A stretch of DNA of 45,962 nt from assembly GCA_029933365.1 (NCBI GenBank), contig JAOZOH010000006.1, forward strand, positions 1 through 45,962. The letters are read 5' to 3'. A program made the translations under genes and the position numbers. This document shows, piece by piece, positions 7,767 to 17,023 of the stretch (position 1 is its first letter; each line of letters starts with the position of its first letter). Under the pieces are notes generated by a model. That model made no database searches, was not told the origin of the DNA, and worked only from the letters and a program-made list of their open reading frames with translations. The DNA is from Desulfuromusa sp. (GTDB lineage Bacteria > Desulfobacterota > Desulfuromonadia > Desulfuromonadales > Geopsychrobacteraceae).

Positions 7767-9464
7767 TTAACTCTGCAACATATTGTAGGTTTGTTCAGTT
7801 GGCAGCATTAAACCAAAGCAGGTTCCTTCTTCGGAAAGTTCCTCCAAAAAGATATCCCCCTTCATCCGATCGACAACTACTTTTACCAGTGCCAGCCCGA
7901 TCCCGACCCCATGAGGTTTTTCCGTATCGATGTCTCCAAGCTGAGTATAGGAATCAAAAATCGTCTCGTGGGCTCTTGGTGGAACGGTCTGCCCTTGATT
8001 GAAAACTTGCAAATAAATATAGTCTAACCCCTCAAGGTTTTTCACCTCTGCTTTAATTCTTACGACTCCACCATCACAATTAAATTTGACGGCATTATCA
8101 ATCAGAGAGTTAAAAGCCATGCCAAACTTCTCTGGGTCCCCATATATTTCCGGCAAATCATCCTGGATATCGATTTCAGTGATCAAGTTACGCTCACCCA
8201 TTTTCGCGCTATAGTACTGAAAAGAGTCAGCAATTGACCAGGGCACGCCAAAGGATTTCCACCGCCAGACCTCACGTTCTGATTCAATGGAAAACAACCT
8301 CAACATCCCGGTGATTAACTTTTCCAGCCGCTTCCCCTCACCATGAACCTGAATCAAATTATCTTTAATTTCCTCTTCGGAAAGCTTATTGAAAAAGGAG
8401 AGGGACAAATCAACGTATCCCATAATTGAGGTTAAAGGAGTTTTTAATTCATGGGAAAGATTGCACACCAGCCGGGTGCGAGCTCGATTTACCCGCACCA
8501 GATCTTCATTTGTATGTTCAAGTACCAGGGCTTGCTGACGCAGGCTATTGATCAGTTTAAAGTTTTCCATCGCCAGAGAAACCTGGTTAGCGATTGCCAC
8601 CAAAAGATTCTGGTCTTCTAAATCGAAAGGATATCCAGTGGTTTTATTGTTGACGTTAATAACCCCAACCAGTTCATCGCGCACATAGATTGGTACAGAA
8701 AGCAAAGACTGGTTTTTGTAGCGCTGCCCACCATCCAAACTTTTAAAACGGCTATCCTGATCAATATTAGGAACCAGTACCGGTTCACCAGTGGCCAGAA
8801 CATGACCTGAGATTCCCTCTCCCGCTGCAACTCGAACCGAACGGGCAATATTCTTAGATAATCCGTAAGCAGAAGCGATGTGAAGCAAACCATCATCTTT
8901 AAGCAACATCAGGGAAGCAACCTCAACTCCGGTGGAATGAACAATCGAATCGAGTATTTGATCAAATAATTCCTGCAAGTCGTTTCCGGAATTGGCAGTT
9001 TCCCCCACCTTTTTAAGGAGGATAAGATCTGCCATCCGCCGCTGCGCTTCCAGGCGAGCCTGATTCTGATGTAGCGCATGGAAATAGGCACTGATTCCCT
9101 GTCTGGCAGCTTGTAGAACTTCCTCCTGAGAAAAGGGTTTGACCAGATAATCAAGAGCTCGCTCCCGTAATACCTGACGAGCAACATTGAAATCCTGTTG
9201 TCCGGAAATCATGATCACCTGAATCTCAGGGGTGTGCTGTTTGATCATTTGCAGCACATTAACCCCATTAATATCAGGCAGAGAAACATCACAAAAAACC
9301 ACTGCAACATTCTCCTGATCAAGGGTCTTCGTGATGCCAAGACCTGATCCGGAACGCAACACCTGACATTCGAGACATTCCAGCATATCTTCCATAAGAT
9401 CCAGAATGAGGGGTGCGTCATCGATCAGCAGAATTGCTGGGTTTGCTTGTGGTGGTTCTGTCAT
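7767..9464 (-). CDS. receiver-GAF-histidine kinase hybrid
   Basis: 565 residues, no membrane segment. Residues 8-125 are a receiver with D15/D16, phosphoacceptor D59 (FCDVSLPD) and K109 (YLVKPFS). Residues ~160-315 form a GAF domain (FDQILDSIVHSTGVEVASL ... GEGISGHVLATGEPVLVPN). After a short coiled coil, HisKA carries H338 in NLSHELKTPLTS. The HATPase domain has an N-box FNSLIDNAVKF and G-box GVGIGLALVKVVV. It therefore senses a cytoplasmic signal through GAF and can be driven by an upstream kinase through the receiver. It lies 15 bp after the secA stop, probably co-transcribed. Its own response regulator is not adjacent. Confidence 0.92.
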   Translation of the reverse strand: MTEPPQANPAILLIDDAPLILDLMEDMLECLECQVLRSGSGLGITKTLDQENVAVVFCDVSLPDINGVNVLQMIKQHTPEIQVIMISGQQDFNVARQVLRERALDYLVKPFSQEEVLQAARQGISAYFHALHQNQARLEAQRRMADLILLKKVGETANSGNDLQELFDQILDSIVHSTGVEVASLMLLKDDGLLHIASAYGLSKNIARSVRVAAGEGISGHVLATGEPVLVPNIDQDSRFKSLDGGQRYKNQSLLSVPIYVRDELVGVINVNNKTTGYPFDLEDQNLLVAIANQVSLAMENFKLINSLRQQALVLEHTNEDLVRVNRARTRLVCNLSHELKTPLTSIMGYVDLSLSFFNKLSEEEIKDNLIQVHGEGKRLEKLITGMLRLFSIESEREVWRWKSFGVPWSIADSFQYYSAKMGERNLITEIDIQDDLPEIYGDPEKFGMAFNSLIDNAVKFNCDGGVVRIKAEVKNLEGLDYIYLQVFNQGQTVPPRAHETIFDSYTQLGDIDTEKPHGVGIGLALVKVVVDRMKGDIFLEELSEEGTCFGLMLPTEQTYNMLQS

Positions 9465-9479
9465 CAGATTATCTCAACT

Positions 9480-12170
9480 CTATTTGCCGCAACATTTCTT
9501 ATATTTTTTCCCGCTGCCACAGGGACATGGATCATTTCGCCCGACCTTGTCTTCTTCCCGGATGGTCGGTTTATTGACTTGGACATCTCCTTCGTTCCGG
9601 TTCATCGACATCTTCTGCTGGCGCTGTTGTGCCTCCAACTGCTCAACGTCTTCTTCCCGCGCTAACTGGATACGGAAAATTTTCTGCAGAACTTCCTCCC
9701 GGACCCGCCCCATCATCTCCATAAACAAACTATAAGCTTCGCGCTTATATTCTTCTTTGGGGTTTTTCTGTCCGTAGCCACGCAGACCGATTCCCTCTTT
9801 AAGGGAATCAACAGAAAGCAAATGGTCTTTCCACTGTGAATCGATTGTCTGCAATAACAATATCCGCATCAAGTGTTCCATGATCGGCGGGGTGAAATCC
9901 ACTTCCTTTTCCAACAAACGATCATTAGCCTGTTTTTTCAACAAGGCTTCTAATTCTTCATATTTGGTGCGGGAGACATCCAATGAACTTAAGTCCGGGG
10001 GAAAATTAAACTGATTTAAAAAATCGTCTGCAAGCCGCTGCCAATCCCAATGGGTTGACGAATTTCTATCGGGGCAGAACGATCCCAGCATATCCTCAAC
10101 AGTATCGGAGATGATTCCCTGGAAGGTCTCCGGCAGTTGTTCCCCACCTAAAACTTCACGACGTTGAGTATAGATAACATCGCGCTGCCGATTCATAACA
10201 TCGTCGTACTCAATCAGATGCTTACGAATATCGAAGTTATGTGCCTCAACCTTTTTCTGTGCATTTTCAATAGCCTTACTGATAATTCCGTGTTCGATCG
10301 GTTCACCTTCAGGGATTTTCAGCTTATCCATCACAAATGCAACACGCTGCGAACCAAAAATACGCAGCAAGTCATCTTCCAGGCTGAGATAGAAATGGCT
10401 CTTTCCAGGATCGCCCTGACGACCAGAACGCCCACGCAACTGATTATCTATGCGCCGCGATTCATGCCGCTCGGTCCCTAGAATGTAGAGACCGCCGGCA
10501 TCAAGGACATCCTGTCGCTCTGCTTTACAGCGCTCCTCATAACCGGGGAAAAGCTCACTGAAACGAGCCGCGGGGTCCTCCGCATTGGCAGCTTCGGCCC
10601 GCGCCATCATTTCCGGATTGCCGCCAAGGACAATATCAGTTCCCCGACCCGCCATATTGGTTGCAATTGTGACCGACCCTTTACTGCCGGCCTGAGCAAC
10701 GATATAAGCCTCGCGCTCATGTTGTTTTGCATTGAGAACGTTATGGGGGACTCCCCTTTTTTTCAATAAAGCTGAAAGCACTTCTGATTTATCGATAGTG
10801 ATTGTTCCAACCAGAACCGGCTGTCCATTTTTATGGCACTCAACGATATCTTCCACCACAGCAAGAAATTTTTCTTTTTCTGTCTTATAGATAACATCAG
10901 CCATGTCATCGCGCTGCATGGGTCGATTTGTAGGGATGACAACCGTATCCAAATTATATATTTCATTAAATTCAGCAGCCTCAGTTTCCGCAGTACCAGT
11001 CATTCCTGCTAGTTTTTCATACATACGGAAATAATTCTGGAACGTAATTGTTGCCAGAGTTTGATTTTCGTTAGCTATTTTTACCCGTTCCTTGGCCTCA
11101 ATCGCCTGGTGTAAACCATCACTCCAACGCCGTCCTGGCATCAACCGCCCGGTAAATTCATCAACAATCTGAACTTCACCATCCTGGACAACATAATCAA
11201 CATCTCGATGGAACAGGGCATGAGCCTTGAGTGCTTGGTTAACGTGGTGCAATAGTTCAATATTATTCGATTCATACAGATTATCTACATTGAGTAACTG
11301 CTCTACCTTTGTCACCCCTGCTTCGGTCAAAGCAGCCGATTTTGCTTTTTCATCAACAGTAAACTCACCAGTATGCCGTTTTGTTGCCTGACCAATCTTC
11401 CCATCCCGTTCTTCAATTACCTCCCCTTTTTTCAACCGGGGAATGATCTGGTCGACGGTATAATAGAGCTCGCTTGAAGATTCACTTGGGCCGGAGATAA
11501 TCAGCGGAGTTCGAGCTTCATCGATCAGAATTGAGTCAACTTCATCCACAATCGCATAATGCAGATCGCGTTGAACATAATCCTCCAGATCAAACTTCAT
11601 GTTATCCCGCAGATAGTCGAAGCCAAACTCATTATTAGTTCCATAGGTAATATCTGCAGCATAAGCCGCCTTGCGTTGCACATCGGTCACCCCATGAACG
11701 ACGCAATCGACAGTCAAGCCAAGAAACTGATAAAGTTGTCCCATCCAGGCAGCATCACGTTTTGCCAGATAGTCATTGACGGTGACAACATGGACACCCT
11801 TACCAGTCAAAGCATTGAGATAGATTGGCAAAGTCGCCATCAGCGTTTTCCCCTCACCAGTCTTCATCTCTGCAATTTTTCCAGCATTGAGAACCATCCC
11901 GCCAATCAACTGAACATCAAAAGGACGCAAGCCAAGAACCCGCTGACTGGCCTCCCTGACAACAGAAAAAGCCTCGGGCAATAATTGCTCCAAACTTTCA
12001 CCAGAGTCTAACCGTTGACGGAAATCGGCGGTTTTGGCTTTCAGTTGCTCATCATTCAGTGCGGTAAAATCAGCCTCAAGAGAATTAATCTGTTCAACCA
12101 TTGGCTTCAGTTTTTTAAGATCACGCTCATTTTTGTTGCCAACAACTTTTTTTACTAAATTACGAATCAT
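9480..12170 (-). CDS. secA: preprotein translocase ATPase SecA
   Basis: 896 residues, full length. SecA drives export of unfolded proteins through SecYEG. Walker [15 protein letters not shown], the DEAD-type VDEVDSIL, the AGMTGTA segment, the helicase-like [16 protein letters not shown] and [13 protein letters not shown] motifs are all visible. The C-terminus ends in the SEC-C zinc finger [16 protein letters not shown], which binds SecB and ribosomes. A ~350-bp spacer with a repeat element separates it from the upstream M23 gene. Confidence 0.98.
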   Translation of the reverse strand: MIRNLVKKVVGNKNERDLKKLKPMVEQINSLEADFTALNDEQLKAKTADFRQRLDSGESLEQLLPEAFSVVREASQRVLGLRPFDVQLIGGMVLNAGKIAEMKTGEGKTLMATLPIYLNALTGKGVHVVTVNDYLAKRDAAWMGQLYQFLGLTVDCVVHGVTDVQRKAAYAADITYGTNNEFGFDYLRDNMKFDLEDYVQRDLHYAIVDEVDSILIDEARTPLIISGPSESSSELYYTVDQIIPRLKKGEVIEERDGKIGQATKRHTGEFTVDEKAKSAALTEAGVTKVEQLLNVDNLYESNNIELLHHVNQALKAHALFHRDVDYVVQDGEVQIVDEFTGRLMPGRRWSDGLHQAIEAKERVKIANENQTLATITFQNYFRMYEKLAGMTGTAETEAAEFNEIYNLDTVVIPTNRPMQRDDMADVIYKTEKEKFLAVVEDIVECHKNGQPVLVGTITIDKSEVLSALLKKRGVPHNVLNAKQHEREAYIVAQAGSKGSVTIATNMAGRGTDIVLGGNPEMMARAEAANAEDPAARFSELFPGYEERCKAERQDVLDAGGLYILGTERHESRRIDNQLRGRSGRQGDPGKSHFYLSLEDDLLRIFGSQRVAFVMDKLKIPEGEPIEHGIISKAIENAQKKVEAHNFDIRKHLIEYDDVMNRQRDVIYTQRREVLGGEQLPETFQGIISDTVEDMLGSFCPDRNSSTHWDWQRLADDFLNQFNFPPDLSSLDVSRTKYEELEALLKKQANDRLLEKEVDFTPPIMEHLMRILLLQTIDSQWKDHLLSVDSLKEGIGLRGYGQKNPKEEYKREAYSLFMEMMGRVREEVLQKIFRIQLAREEDVEQLEAQQRQQKMSMNRNEGDVQVNKPTIREEDKVGRNDPCPCGSGKKYKKCCGK

Positions 12171-12241
12171 TGCTGAATAATACTCCAGAAATCCCCATCA
12201 AAACACACGACAGGGGTAAAATACCCGAAAAAAAAGAATAA

Positions 12242-12367
12242 GATAGCTAAGCAAAATTTTTATCCTACAAGACGTTGTGATTTTTCAGGAGCGAAGACCT
12301 ACACTATGTAGGTCGAGATCCAGTAAAAACTCTGAACACAGTAGGACGAACTTTTTGCGACGCCATC
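12242..12367. repeat. long-hairpin interspersed repeat, copy 2
   Basis: 126 bp, starting GATAGCTAAGCAAAAT and ending CTTTTTGCGACGCCATC. The central hairpin is GACCTACA-cta-TGTAGGTC: the A-T pair at position 4 of copy 1 is a C-G pair here. The outer arm carries TCCTAC on the left and its partner GTAGGA on the right, in place of the different paired sequence in copy 1. It lies between secA and the M23 peptidase gene. Confidence 0.88.
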
Positions 12368-12526
12368 AACATTGGCCGGCATAGTAGCACATGAAAAGAA
12401 ACACTCACAAGCATTTAAGAAAGGGCAAAACGTTGGAATTATCGGAAGTTGAAGCACTATTAGAAAGGTTGATGTGAATGTTGAGATGATGTTCTGAGAG
12501 GGTCTGACAAAGCAAGAAATTAGAAT
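12368..12526. other. intergenic remainder upstream of repeat copy 2
   Basis: No convincing gene. A plus-strand frame at 12391-12477 could encode 28 residues (MKRNTHKHLRKGK...LLERLM), which reads like a protein fragment but has no clear ribosome site and no recognised family. The rest shows no hairpin or promoter I can defend. Confidence 0.35.
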
Positions 12527-13393
12527 CTAGAGGGTTTTTCTCGGGTCGATAGGAACCCCGTTTAAACGCAGTTCGTAATGTAAATGTGAGCCTGTTGATT
12601 GACCGGTATTTCCAACCTTGGCAATGATATCACCACGCTTGATTTGTTGCCCAGCTTTGACAAGGACCTTTGAAGTATGCCCAAAAATTGTGCGGTAGCC
12701 ATAACCATGGTCAATAATCAGCATTTTACCATAGCTGGGTGAATATTTAACTCGAGCCACGATCCCATCAGCTGTTGCAGTGATCGACGTCCCAATATTT
12801 GCCGCGATATCCAGCCCTTCGTGCATTACCCGTCTTCCAGTAAAAGGAGATTTACGCATCCCAAAATAAGAGGTTAACCACCCTTTTGTTGGCCAGCCTT
12901 GAGGAGTTGCCCGGCTGAGTGAAACCTGATCATTAAGGAGATTTCTCACATCTTCCTGACTCTGCCGCCGAAGTTCGATCTCAACCTGCAGTTTATTGAT
13001 CTGCCGCTGTATTTCATCGACAGCTTCTCCAGGCTCAATATCCGAAAGGCCTCCAATAGCAACGGGAATTTCTTCTGGAACAACTTCCAAATTTGCCAAC
13101 TGGCGAACTCGCGCTTCTGTCGCAGCCAGAGAACTCATCTGTTGATGAATCCTGTCTAAATCACCAACCAGATGCTGTATAGTCTGCCGCTGTTGACTGG
13201 TCGTAACCCTAAGACACTGCAACTCGTCACGATCAAGTGTGTTGTTAAAATAACTATACGAAAAAACAGCAAGGAGCCCGGCAGCAATTAAACAGCAGCA
13301 GAATAAGGCTTTAACCATTCCACTTTGAATCCGGAAACGTCGTACCTTACTGTCCCCTTCCGGAACAACTATGACTGAAAAACGTTTAGCCAA
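12527..13393 (-). CDS. M23-family murein peptidase, membrane-anchored
   Basis: About 288 residues. A transmembrane helix (~residues 28-48) is followed by a coiled coil (~50-160) and a C-terminal M23/LytM domain (~165-285). The zinc ligands are visible as MHEGLDIAA (H and D) and GSHLHYEL (HxH), so the enzyme should be catalytically active on peptidoglycan cross-bridges, unlike degenerate EnvC-type regulators. I prefer the TTG at 13393 (MAKRFSVIVV), which follows GGAG by 5 bases. A GTG at 13408 would add five residues. The basic N-terminal SKVRRFRI segment is common in deltaproteobacterial relatives. Probably periplasmic, at sites of wall growth. Confidence 0.88.
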   Translation of the reverse strand: MAKRFSVIVVPEGDSKVRRFRIQSGMVKALFCCCLIAAGLLAVFSYSYFNNTLDRDELQCLRVTTSQQRQTIQHLVGDLDRIHQQMSSLAATEARVRQLANLEVVPEEIPVAIGGLSDIEPGEAVDEIQRQINKLQVEIELRRQSQEDVRNLLNDQVSLSRATPQGWPTKGWLTSYFGMRKSPFTGRRVMHEGLDIAANIGTSITATADGIVARVKYSPSYGKMLIIDHGYGYRTIFGHTSKVLVKAGQQIKRGDIIAKVGNTGQSTGSHLHYELRLNGVPIDPRKTL

Positions 13394-13531
13394 AATAACT
13401 CCAAACACCTGTTCGATTACTGATTTAATCCTGAAATTGCCCCTTGAGCAACCACCTGAAATCTATATTCCATTTTCAGAGAGAATGGTCCCTTAAGATA
13501 ATTATTTTCTACTAATAACATATTTCTAAAC

Positions 13532-13987
13532 TTATTCCAACAAATTAATTGCTAAGGCAAATTCATCACAATCAGGAAACTTAACACAATTAATACAAAC
13601 GCCCCAAACTTTCTGTGGCAGTTCAGCTTTTTCAATATCAAAAAAGCCAAGGAGTTTAAAAAATTCAGGCTGATAGGTTAGTGCAAACACCCTCCTGATC
13701 CCAAGTTCGGTAGCCTCACGCAGACAACTTTCGACAATTTTACGGCCGATTCCCTTCCCTTGCTGCCCGGCCACTACTGCCAAAGAGCGAACCTCTGCTA
13801 GATCTTCCCAGCAAATAGCCAAAGCCCCTATCCCAAGAATTTCACCATCCTCTTCATAAACATAAAAATCACGAATAGAATCATAAATATCGGCCAGAGA
13901 ACGACCCAGCAATTGACCGTCTTTGGCATAATCAAGCAACAGCTTATGGATCACCCGAGCGTCCGCAATCCGAGCGTGGCGAATCAT
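13532..13987 (-). CDS. argA: short ArgA-type GNAT, N-acetylglutamate synthase
   Basis: 151 residues, a stand-alone GNAT domain. The acetyl-CoA loop is VVAGQQGKGIGRKIV. The C-terminal signature YQPEFFKLLGF...ELPQKVW...CINCVKFPDCDEFAL is typical of the short N-acetylglutamate synthases, which lack the amino-acid-kinase domain of classical ArgA. It would supply the first acetylated intermediate of arginine synthesis, complementing argJ at 6.4-7.6 kb. It follows recN with a short spacer. A different small-molecule acetyltransferase cannot be excluded, but the signature is fairly specific. Confidence 0.82.
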   Translation of the reverse strand: MIRHARIADARVIHKLLLDYAKDGQLLGRSLADIYDSIRDFYVYEEDGEILGIGALAICWEDLAEVRSLAVVAGQQGKGIGRKIVESCLREATELGIRRVFALTYQPEFFKLLGFFDIEKAELPQKVWGVCINCVKFPDCDEFALAINLLE

Positions 13988-14013
13988 ATTATCTCCATAT
14001 TAATAGGTGTTTA

Positions 14014-14068
14014 GGCTGAAGGTTTTAACCCTCCGCCCTATCAACCTTCAGCCTATCAACCTTCAGCC
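14014..14068. repeat. inverted and direct 11-15 bp repeats at recN 3' end
   Basis: GGCTGAAGGTT at 14014-14024 is repeated in inverse orientation at 14043-14053 and again at 14058-14068. The latter two are part of a 15-bp direct repeat TATCAACCTTCAGCC. The recN stop codon lies inside the last copy. A hairpin formed here could end the recN transcript, but it lacks a clear U-run. Confidence 0.75.
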
Positions 14069-15745
14069 TTGTTTTACTGCCTTAGCCCTGGAATTCTCAA
14101 TCAACTCACGAGCATGGACTAGCGCTTGTTGCCCCACTTGGGAACCACCCAGCATGCGCGCCATTTCAGCAATCCTGGCCTCAATGTCCAGCAGGTTCAG
14201 CTTGGTCGTTGTCCGACCATTATTCTCTTCCTTGGCAACCTGATAGTGTTGATCAGCAAAGGCAGCAACCTGCGGTAAATGGGTCACACAGAGAACCTGC
14301 ATAGCTTTTCCCAAACGACTGATCTTTTCACCAACTGCTGTTGCCGCCTCACCACCAATGCCAGCATCAACCTCATCAAAAATCAAGGTTCTGATGCCAT
14401 CGCCGTCGGGAACACTCCGCTTTAAAGCCAACATGATTCGTGAAAGCTCACCCCCCGAGGCTATTTTTGTCAACGGTTGAGGCTCTTCACCAGGGTTGGC
14501 AGCAAGATAAAATTCTCCACTCTCCAGACCATCAACCGATGCTTCTGGTAAAGGGGTAAGCTGGATGAAGAAGTCTGCTTTGGGCATCGCCAGATCAGAG
14601 AGTTCCCGCTTCACTTCATCTGCAAGTCCAACAGCTGCTTGTTCACGTTGACGGCTCAGATGTTCCCCAGATTCAAAAAGCAGTCTCTTTTGTGCCTGTA
14701 ACTGCAGTCCTAGCTGCTCCCGGCGCCCTTCAACATCGCTCAAGTCACCGAGTTCAGCAGTAATTTTGGCTAAATATTCCAGCAACTCAGCAATCGTCGG
14801 AGCGTATTTTCTCTTCAGGCTCGACAGTAACGCAAGTCGATCTTCAACCTGTTGTTGCCGTTGTGGCTCAAAATCAAGCTTATCCGCATAGTCACGTAAT
14901 TCCGACGCAATATCCTCCAAATTATACAAATTAGTCTGCAACGATTTGGCTAAAGAACCCAGTTGAGGGTCGATCTGCTGCAAAGCTTCCAGTTGACCCG
15001 CCACTACAGAAATTTTTCCACAAGCCGCCTGCTGACCGGAATAGAGACTTTCATAACCACCCACAGTTGCAGCAGTTAATTTTTCTGCGTGTTGCAGAAT
15101 GGAGCGCTCTCTCTCTAACTCATCATCTTCACCAATTTGTAGGTGTGCATTTGACAATTCCTGCTGCTGAAAACCGAGCATATCGAGTCGTTGCTGACGC
15201 TCACGTTCAGCCAAATTCAACTGGCTCAGCTCTTTTTTCAATCGCTGATATGCTGCAAAAGCAAACCGATAGTCCTGCAGAATCTCTTGCAAACCCGCGA
15301 AATTGTCCAATAATCCCAAATGAGTTTCGGTGCGCTGTAGATTCTGATGTTCGTGCTGGCCATAGATATTAACCAGATCGCTCACTAATTCACGTAGTTG
15401 CGTCAACGGAACAGGTGATCCATTGACAAAGACCCGGTTTTTCCCCGAACGGGCAACGATCCGTCGCACCAGTAACTCACCATCGTTATCCAGCCCGGCA
15501 TCCACAAGTTTCTCTCCCAGCAGAGGTTCTGCACCGAGGTCAAAAATCGCCTCAACCGAGGCCTCCTCCTCGCCAGTTCTGATTATCTCACCACGTGCTC
15601 GCCCACCAAGAAGCAGATTAACAGCATCAATAATAATCGATTTACCAGCACCAGTTTCCCCGGTCAACACATTAAAACCCGACCCGAAAGTGACGTGAAG
15701 ATTTTCAATAATGGCAAAATTTTTGATGATGAGATCTGTCAGCAT
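14063..15745 (-). CDS. recN: DNA repair protein RecN
   Basis: 560 residues, full length. RecN is an SMC-like ATPase acting at double-strand breaks. The N-terminal half has MLTDLIIKNFAIIENL and Walker A TGETGAGKSIIIDA. A long coiled coil spans ~residues 155-380. The C-terminal ABC half has the signature IASGGELSRIMLALK and Walker B TLIFDEVDAGIGG, followed by VTHLPQVA. Often SOS-controlled in bacteria; I did not find a LexA site I could defend in the spacer upstream, which is mostly repeat copy 3. Confidence 0.97.
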   Translation of the reverse strand: MLTDLIIKNFAIIENLHVTFGSGFNVLTGETGAGKSIIIDAVNLLLGGRARGEIIRTGEEEASVEAIFDLGAEPLLGEKLVDAGLDNDGELLVRRIVARSGKNRVFVNGSPVPLTQLRELVSDLVNIYGQHEHQNLQRTETHLGLLDNFAGLQEILQDYRFAFAAYQRLKKELSQLNLAERERQQRLDMLGFQQQELSNAHLQIGEDDELERERSILQHAEKLTAATVGGYESLYSGQQAACGKISVVAGQLEALQQIDPQLGSLAKSLQTNLYNLEDIASELRDYADKLDFEPQRQQQVEDRLALLSSLKRKYAPTIAELLEYLAKITAELGDLSDVEGRREQLGLQLQAQKRLLFESGEHLSRQREQAAVGLADEVKRELSDLAMPKADFFIQLTPLPEASVDGLESGEFYLAANPGEEPQPLTKIASGGELSRIMLALKRSVPDGDGIRTLIFDEVDAGIGGEAATAVGEKISRLGKAMQVLCVTHLPQVAAFADQHYQVAKEENNGRTTTKLNLLDIEARIAEMARMLGGSQVGQQALVHARELIENSRAKAVKQG

Positions 15746-15777
15746 TATTTCTGATCACCAGTCAATAACAAAAAATA

Positions 15778-15904
15778 GATGGCTAAGCAAAAAATTCGAT
15801 CTCCAAGGCGCAGCATTTTTTCAGGGGCGAAGACATATATAAGTATGTCGAGATCCTGAAAAGCTGCTGCAACACCGAAGATCGGAGATTTTTGCAACGC
15901 CATC
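15778..15904. repeat. long-hairpin interspersed repeat, copy 3
   Basis: 127 bp, starting GATGGCTAAGCAAAAA and ending TTTTTGCAACGCCATC like copy 1. Central hairpin GACATA...TATGTC, flanked by TTTTCAGG/CCTGAAAA where copy 1 has TTTTTCGAG/CTCGAAAAA, so both arms changed together. The outer arm has CGATCT on the left and AGATCG on the right. The right end overlaps the nadK stop codon by 2 bp. Confidence 0.9.
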
Positions 15905-16760
15905 AACGTTGTCCCCAGTTCAATTTTGTCCGCAATATTTCAAAATAATCTTTACTTGGGCTACTCACTAAGCGGGTTCGCGACTCAGAGCGGCGCACCT
16001 CGACTCGATCACCCGGCAGCAACTTTCGCCCAACCTGACCATCTCCCGTAAAAAAGACAACATCATCTTCAAAGCTGACTTTAATTTCGATTACAGAACG
16101 ACTCCAGACCATGATCGGACGATTAGTCAACATATGCGGGCAGATAGGGGTAATCAGTAAACTATTAATATCGGGATAGATGATCGGACCACCGGCAGCC
16201 AAATTATAGCCGGTCGAGCCGGTGGGTGTAGAAATAATCAGACCATCAGCCTTATAACTGGTCAAATGACGACCATCAATTGAGGTTTCCATATCAATAA
16301 TTCGCGCCAATGCCCCTTTATTGATAACGATGTCATTGAGCACGGTGAATTTCCCGACCACTTTGCCATTTCTATGGATTGAGGCATCAAGCATCATTCG
16401 ATCGGAAACTTGATAATCATTGGCAATCAACCGTTCCAGCATCTCCGGCAACTCATCACGGGTAATCTCGGTCAAAAAACCAAGCCTTCCTAAGTTGACA
16501 CCGACAATCGGAACATTTTTCTCACCCACCAAACGAGCAACAGAAATCAATGTACCATCCCCACCCAGGACGATGATCAGGTCAACTAACTCTGGAATTT
16601 CTTCCCCTGCGTAACCGTTTACCTGTCCTATCTGTTCGGCCAGACTGTCTTCAAGCAAAACCTCAATCTGCTCCCGCTTGAAACGTTCGCAGATATTCGA
16701 AGTAATCTGCTCCACATCAGGATGATTCTTTTTTGCGTAAACACCAATTTTTTTCAACAT
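15903..16760 (-). CDS. nadK: NAD kinase
   Basis: 285 residues from ATG 16760. It phosphorylates NAD to NADP. The family motifs LIIVLGGDGTLISVAR (GGDG, catalytic Asp), VNLGRLGFLTEI and the nucleotide-binding PTGSTGYNLAAGGPI are intact, and FFTGDGQVGRKL closes the C-terminal part. The frame stays open 18 codons upstream, but ATG 16760 (MLKKIGVYAKKNHP) has GGTGGG before it and matches family N-termini. Its stop codon is part of the adjoining repeat copy 3. It diverges from rarA across a spacer holding a large hairpin. Confidence 0.96.
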   Translation of the reverse strand: MLKKIGVYAKKNHPDVEQITSNICERFKREQIEVLLEDSLAEQIGQVNGYAGEEIPELVDLIIVLGGDGTLISVARLVGEKNVPIVGVNLGRLGFLTEITRDELPEMLERLIANDYQVSDRMMLDASIHRNGKVVGKFTVLNDIVINKGALARIIDMETSIDGRHLTSYKADGLIISTPTGSTGYNLAAGGPIIYPDINSLLITPICPHMLTNRPIMVWSRSVIEIKVSFEDDVVFFTGDGQVGRKLLPGDRVEVRRSESRTRLVSSPSKDYFEILRTKLNWGQR

Positions 16761-16916
16761 TTTCCCACCATAAAAAAGATTTAAAGTGAAAATCCTCAAA
16801 ATGAAAGCCGACAATTATCACAAATTACCAGCGAAAGTCCATCTCATAGGATGTTGAAGTGGTCACAAACTGCATGCTACATTGTTGAGATGTAAATCCA
16901 TTCTCGGCAACAACCC

Positions 16917-16990
16917 CATCATGCTTCAGGCATTGCTTGCGGGAAGTTAAGCGAAAAGCGTTGGACGCAAGCAATGCCTGAAGCATGATG
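16917..16990. repeat. perfect 25-bp inverted repeat upstream of rarA
   Basis: Arms at 16917-16941 and 16966-16990 are exact reverse complements (25 bp), separated by a 24-base loop that itself contains GCGAAAAGCG. A shorter outer complement, ATCCATT near 16896 and AATGGAT near 17000, extends the structure. It occupies the divergent nadK/rarA promoter region, ending 33 bp before the rarA start. It has no U-run, so it is not an ordinary terminator. Confidence 0.9.
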
Positions 16991-17023
16991 CCTACAGATG
17001 CAAATGGATAAGTTGGAGCACCC

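Noticed and set aside
12390..12527. M23 peptidase 3' region as a possible riboswitch or RNA gene
   Set aside because: No conserved riboswitch motif or stable paired structure seen outside the repeat copy.
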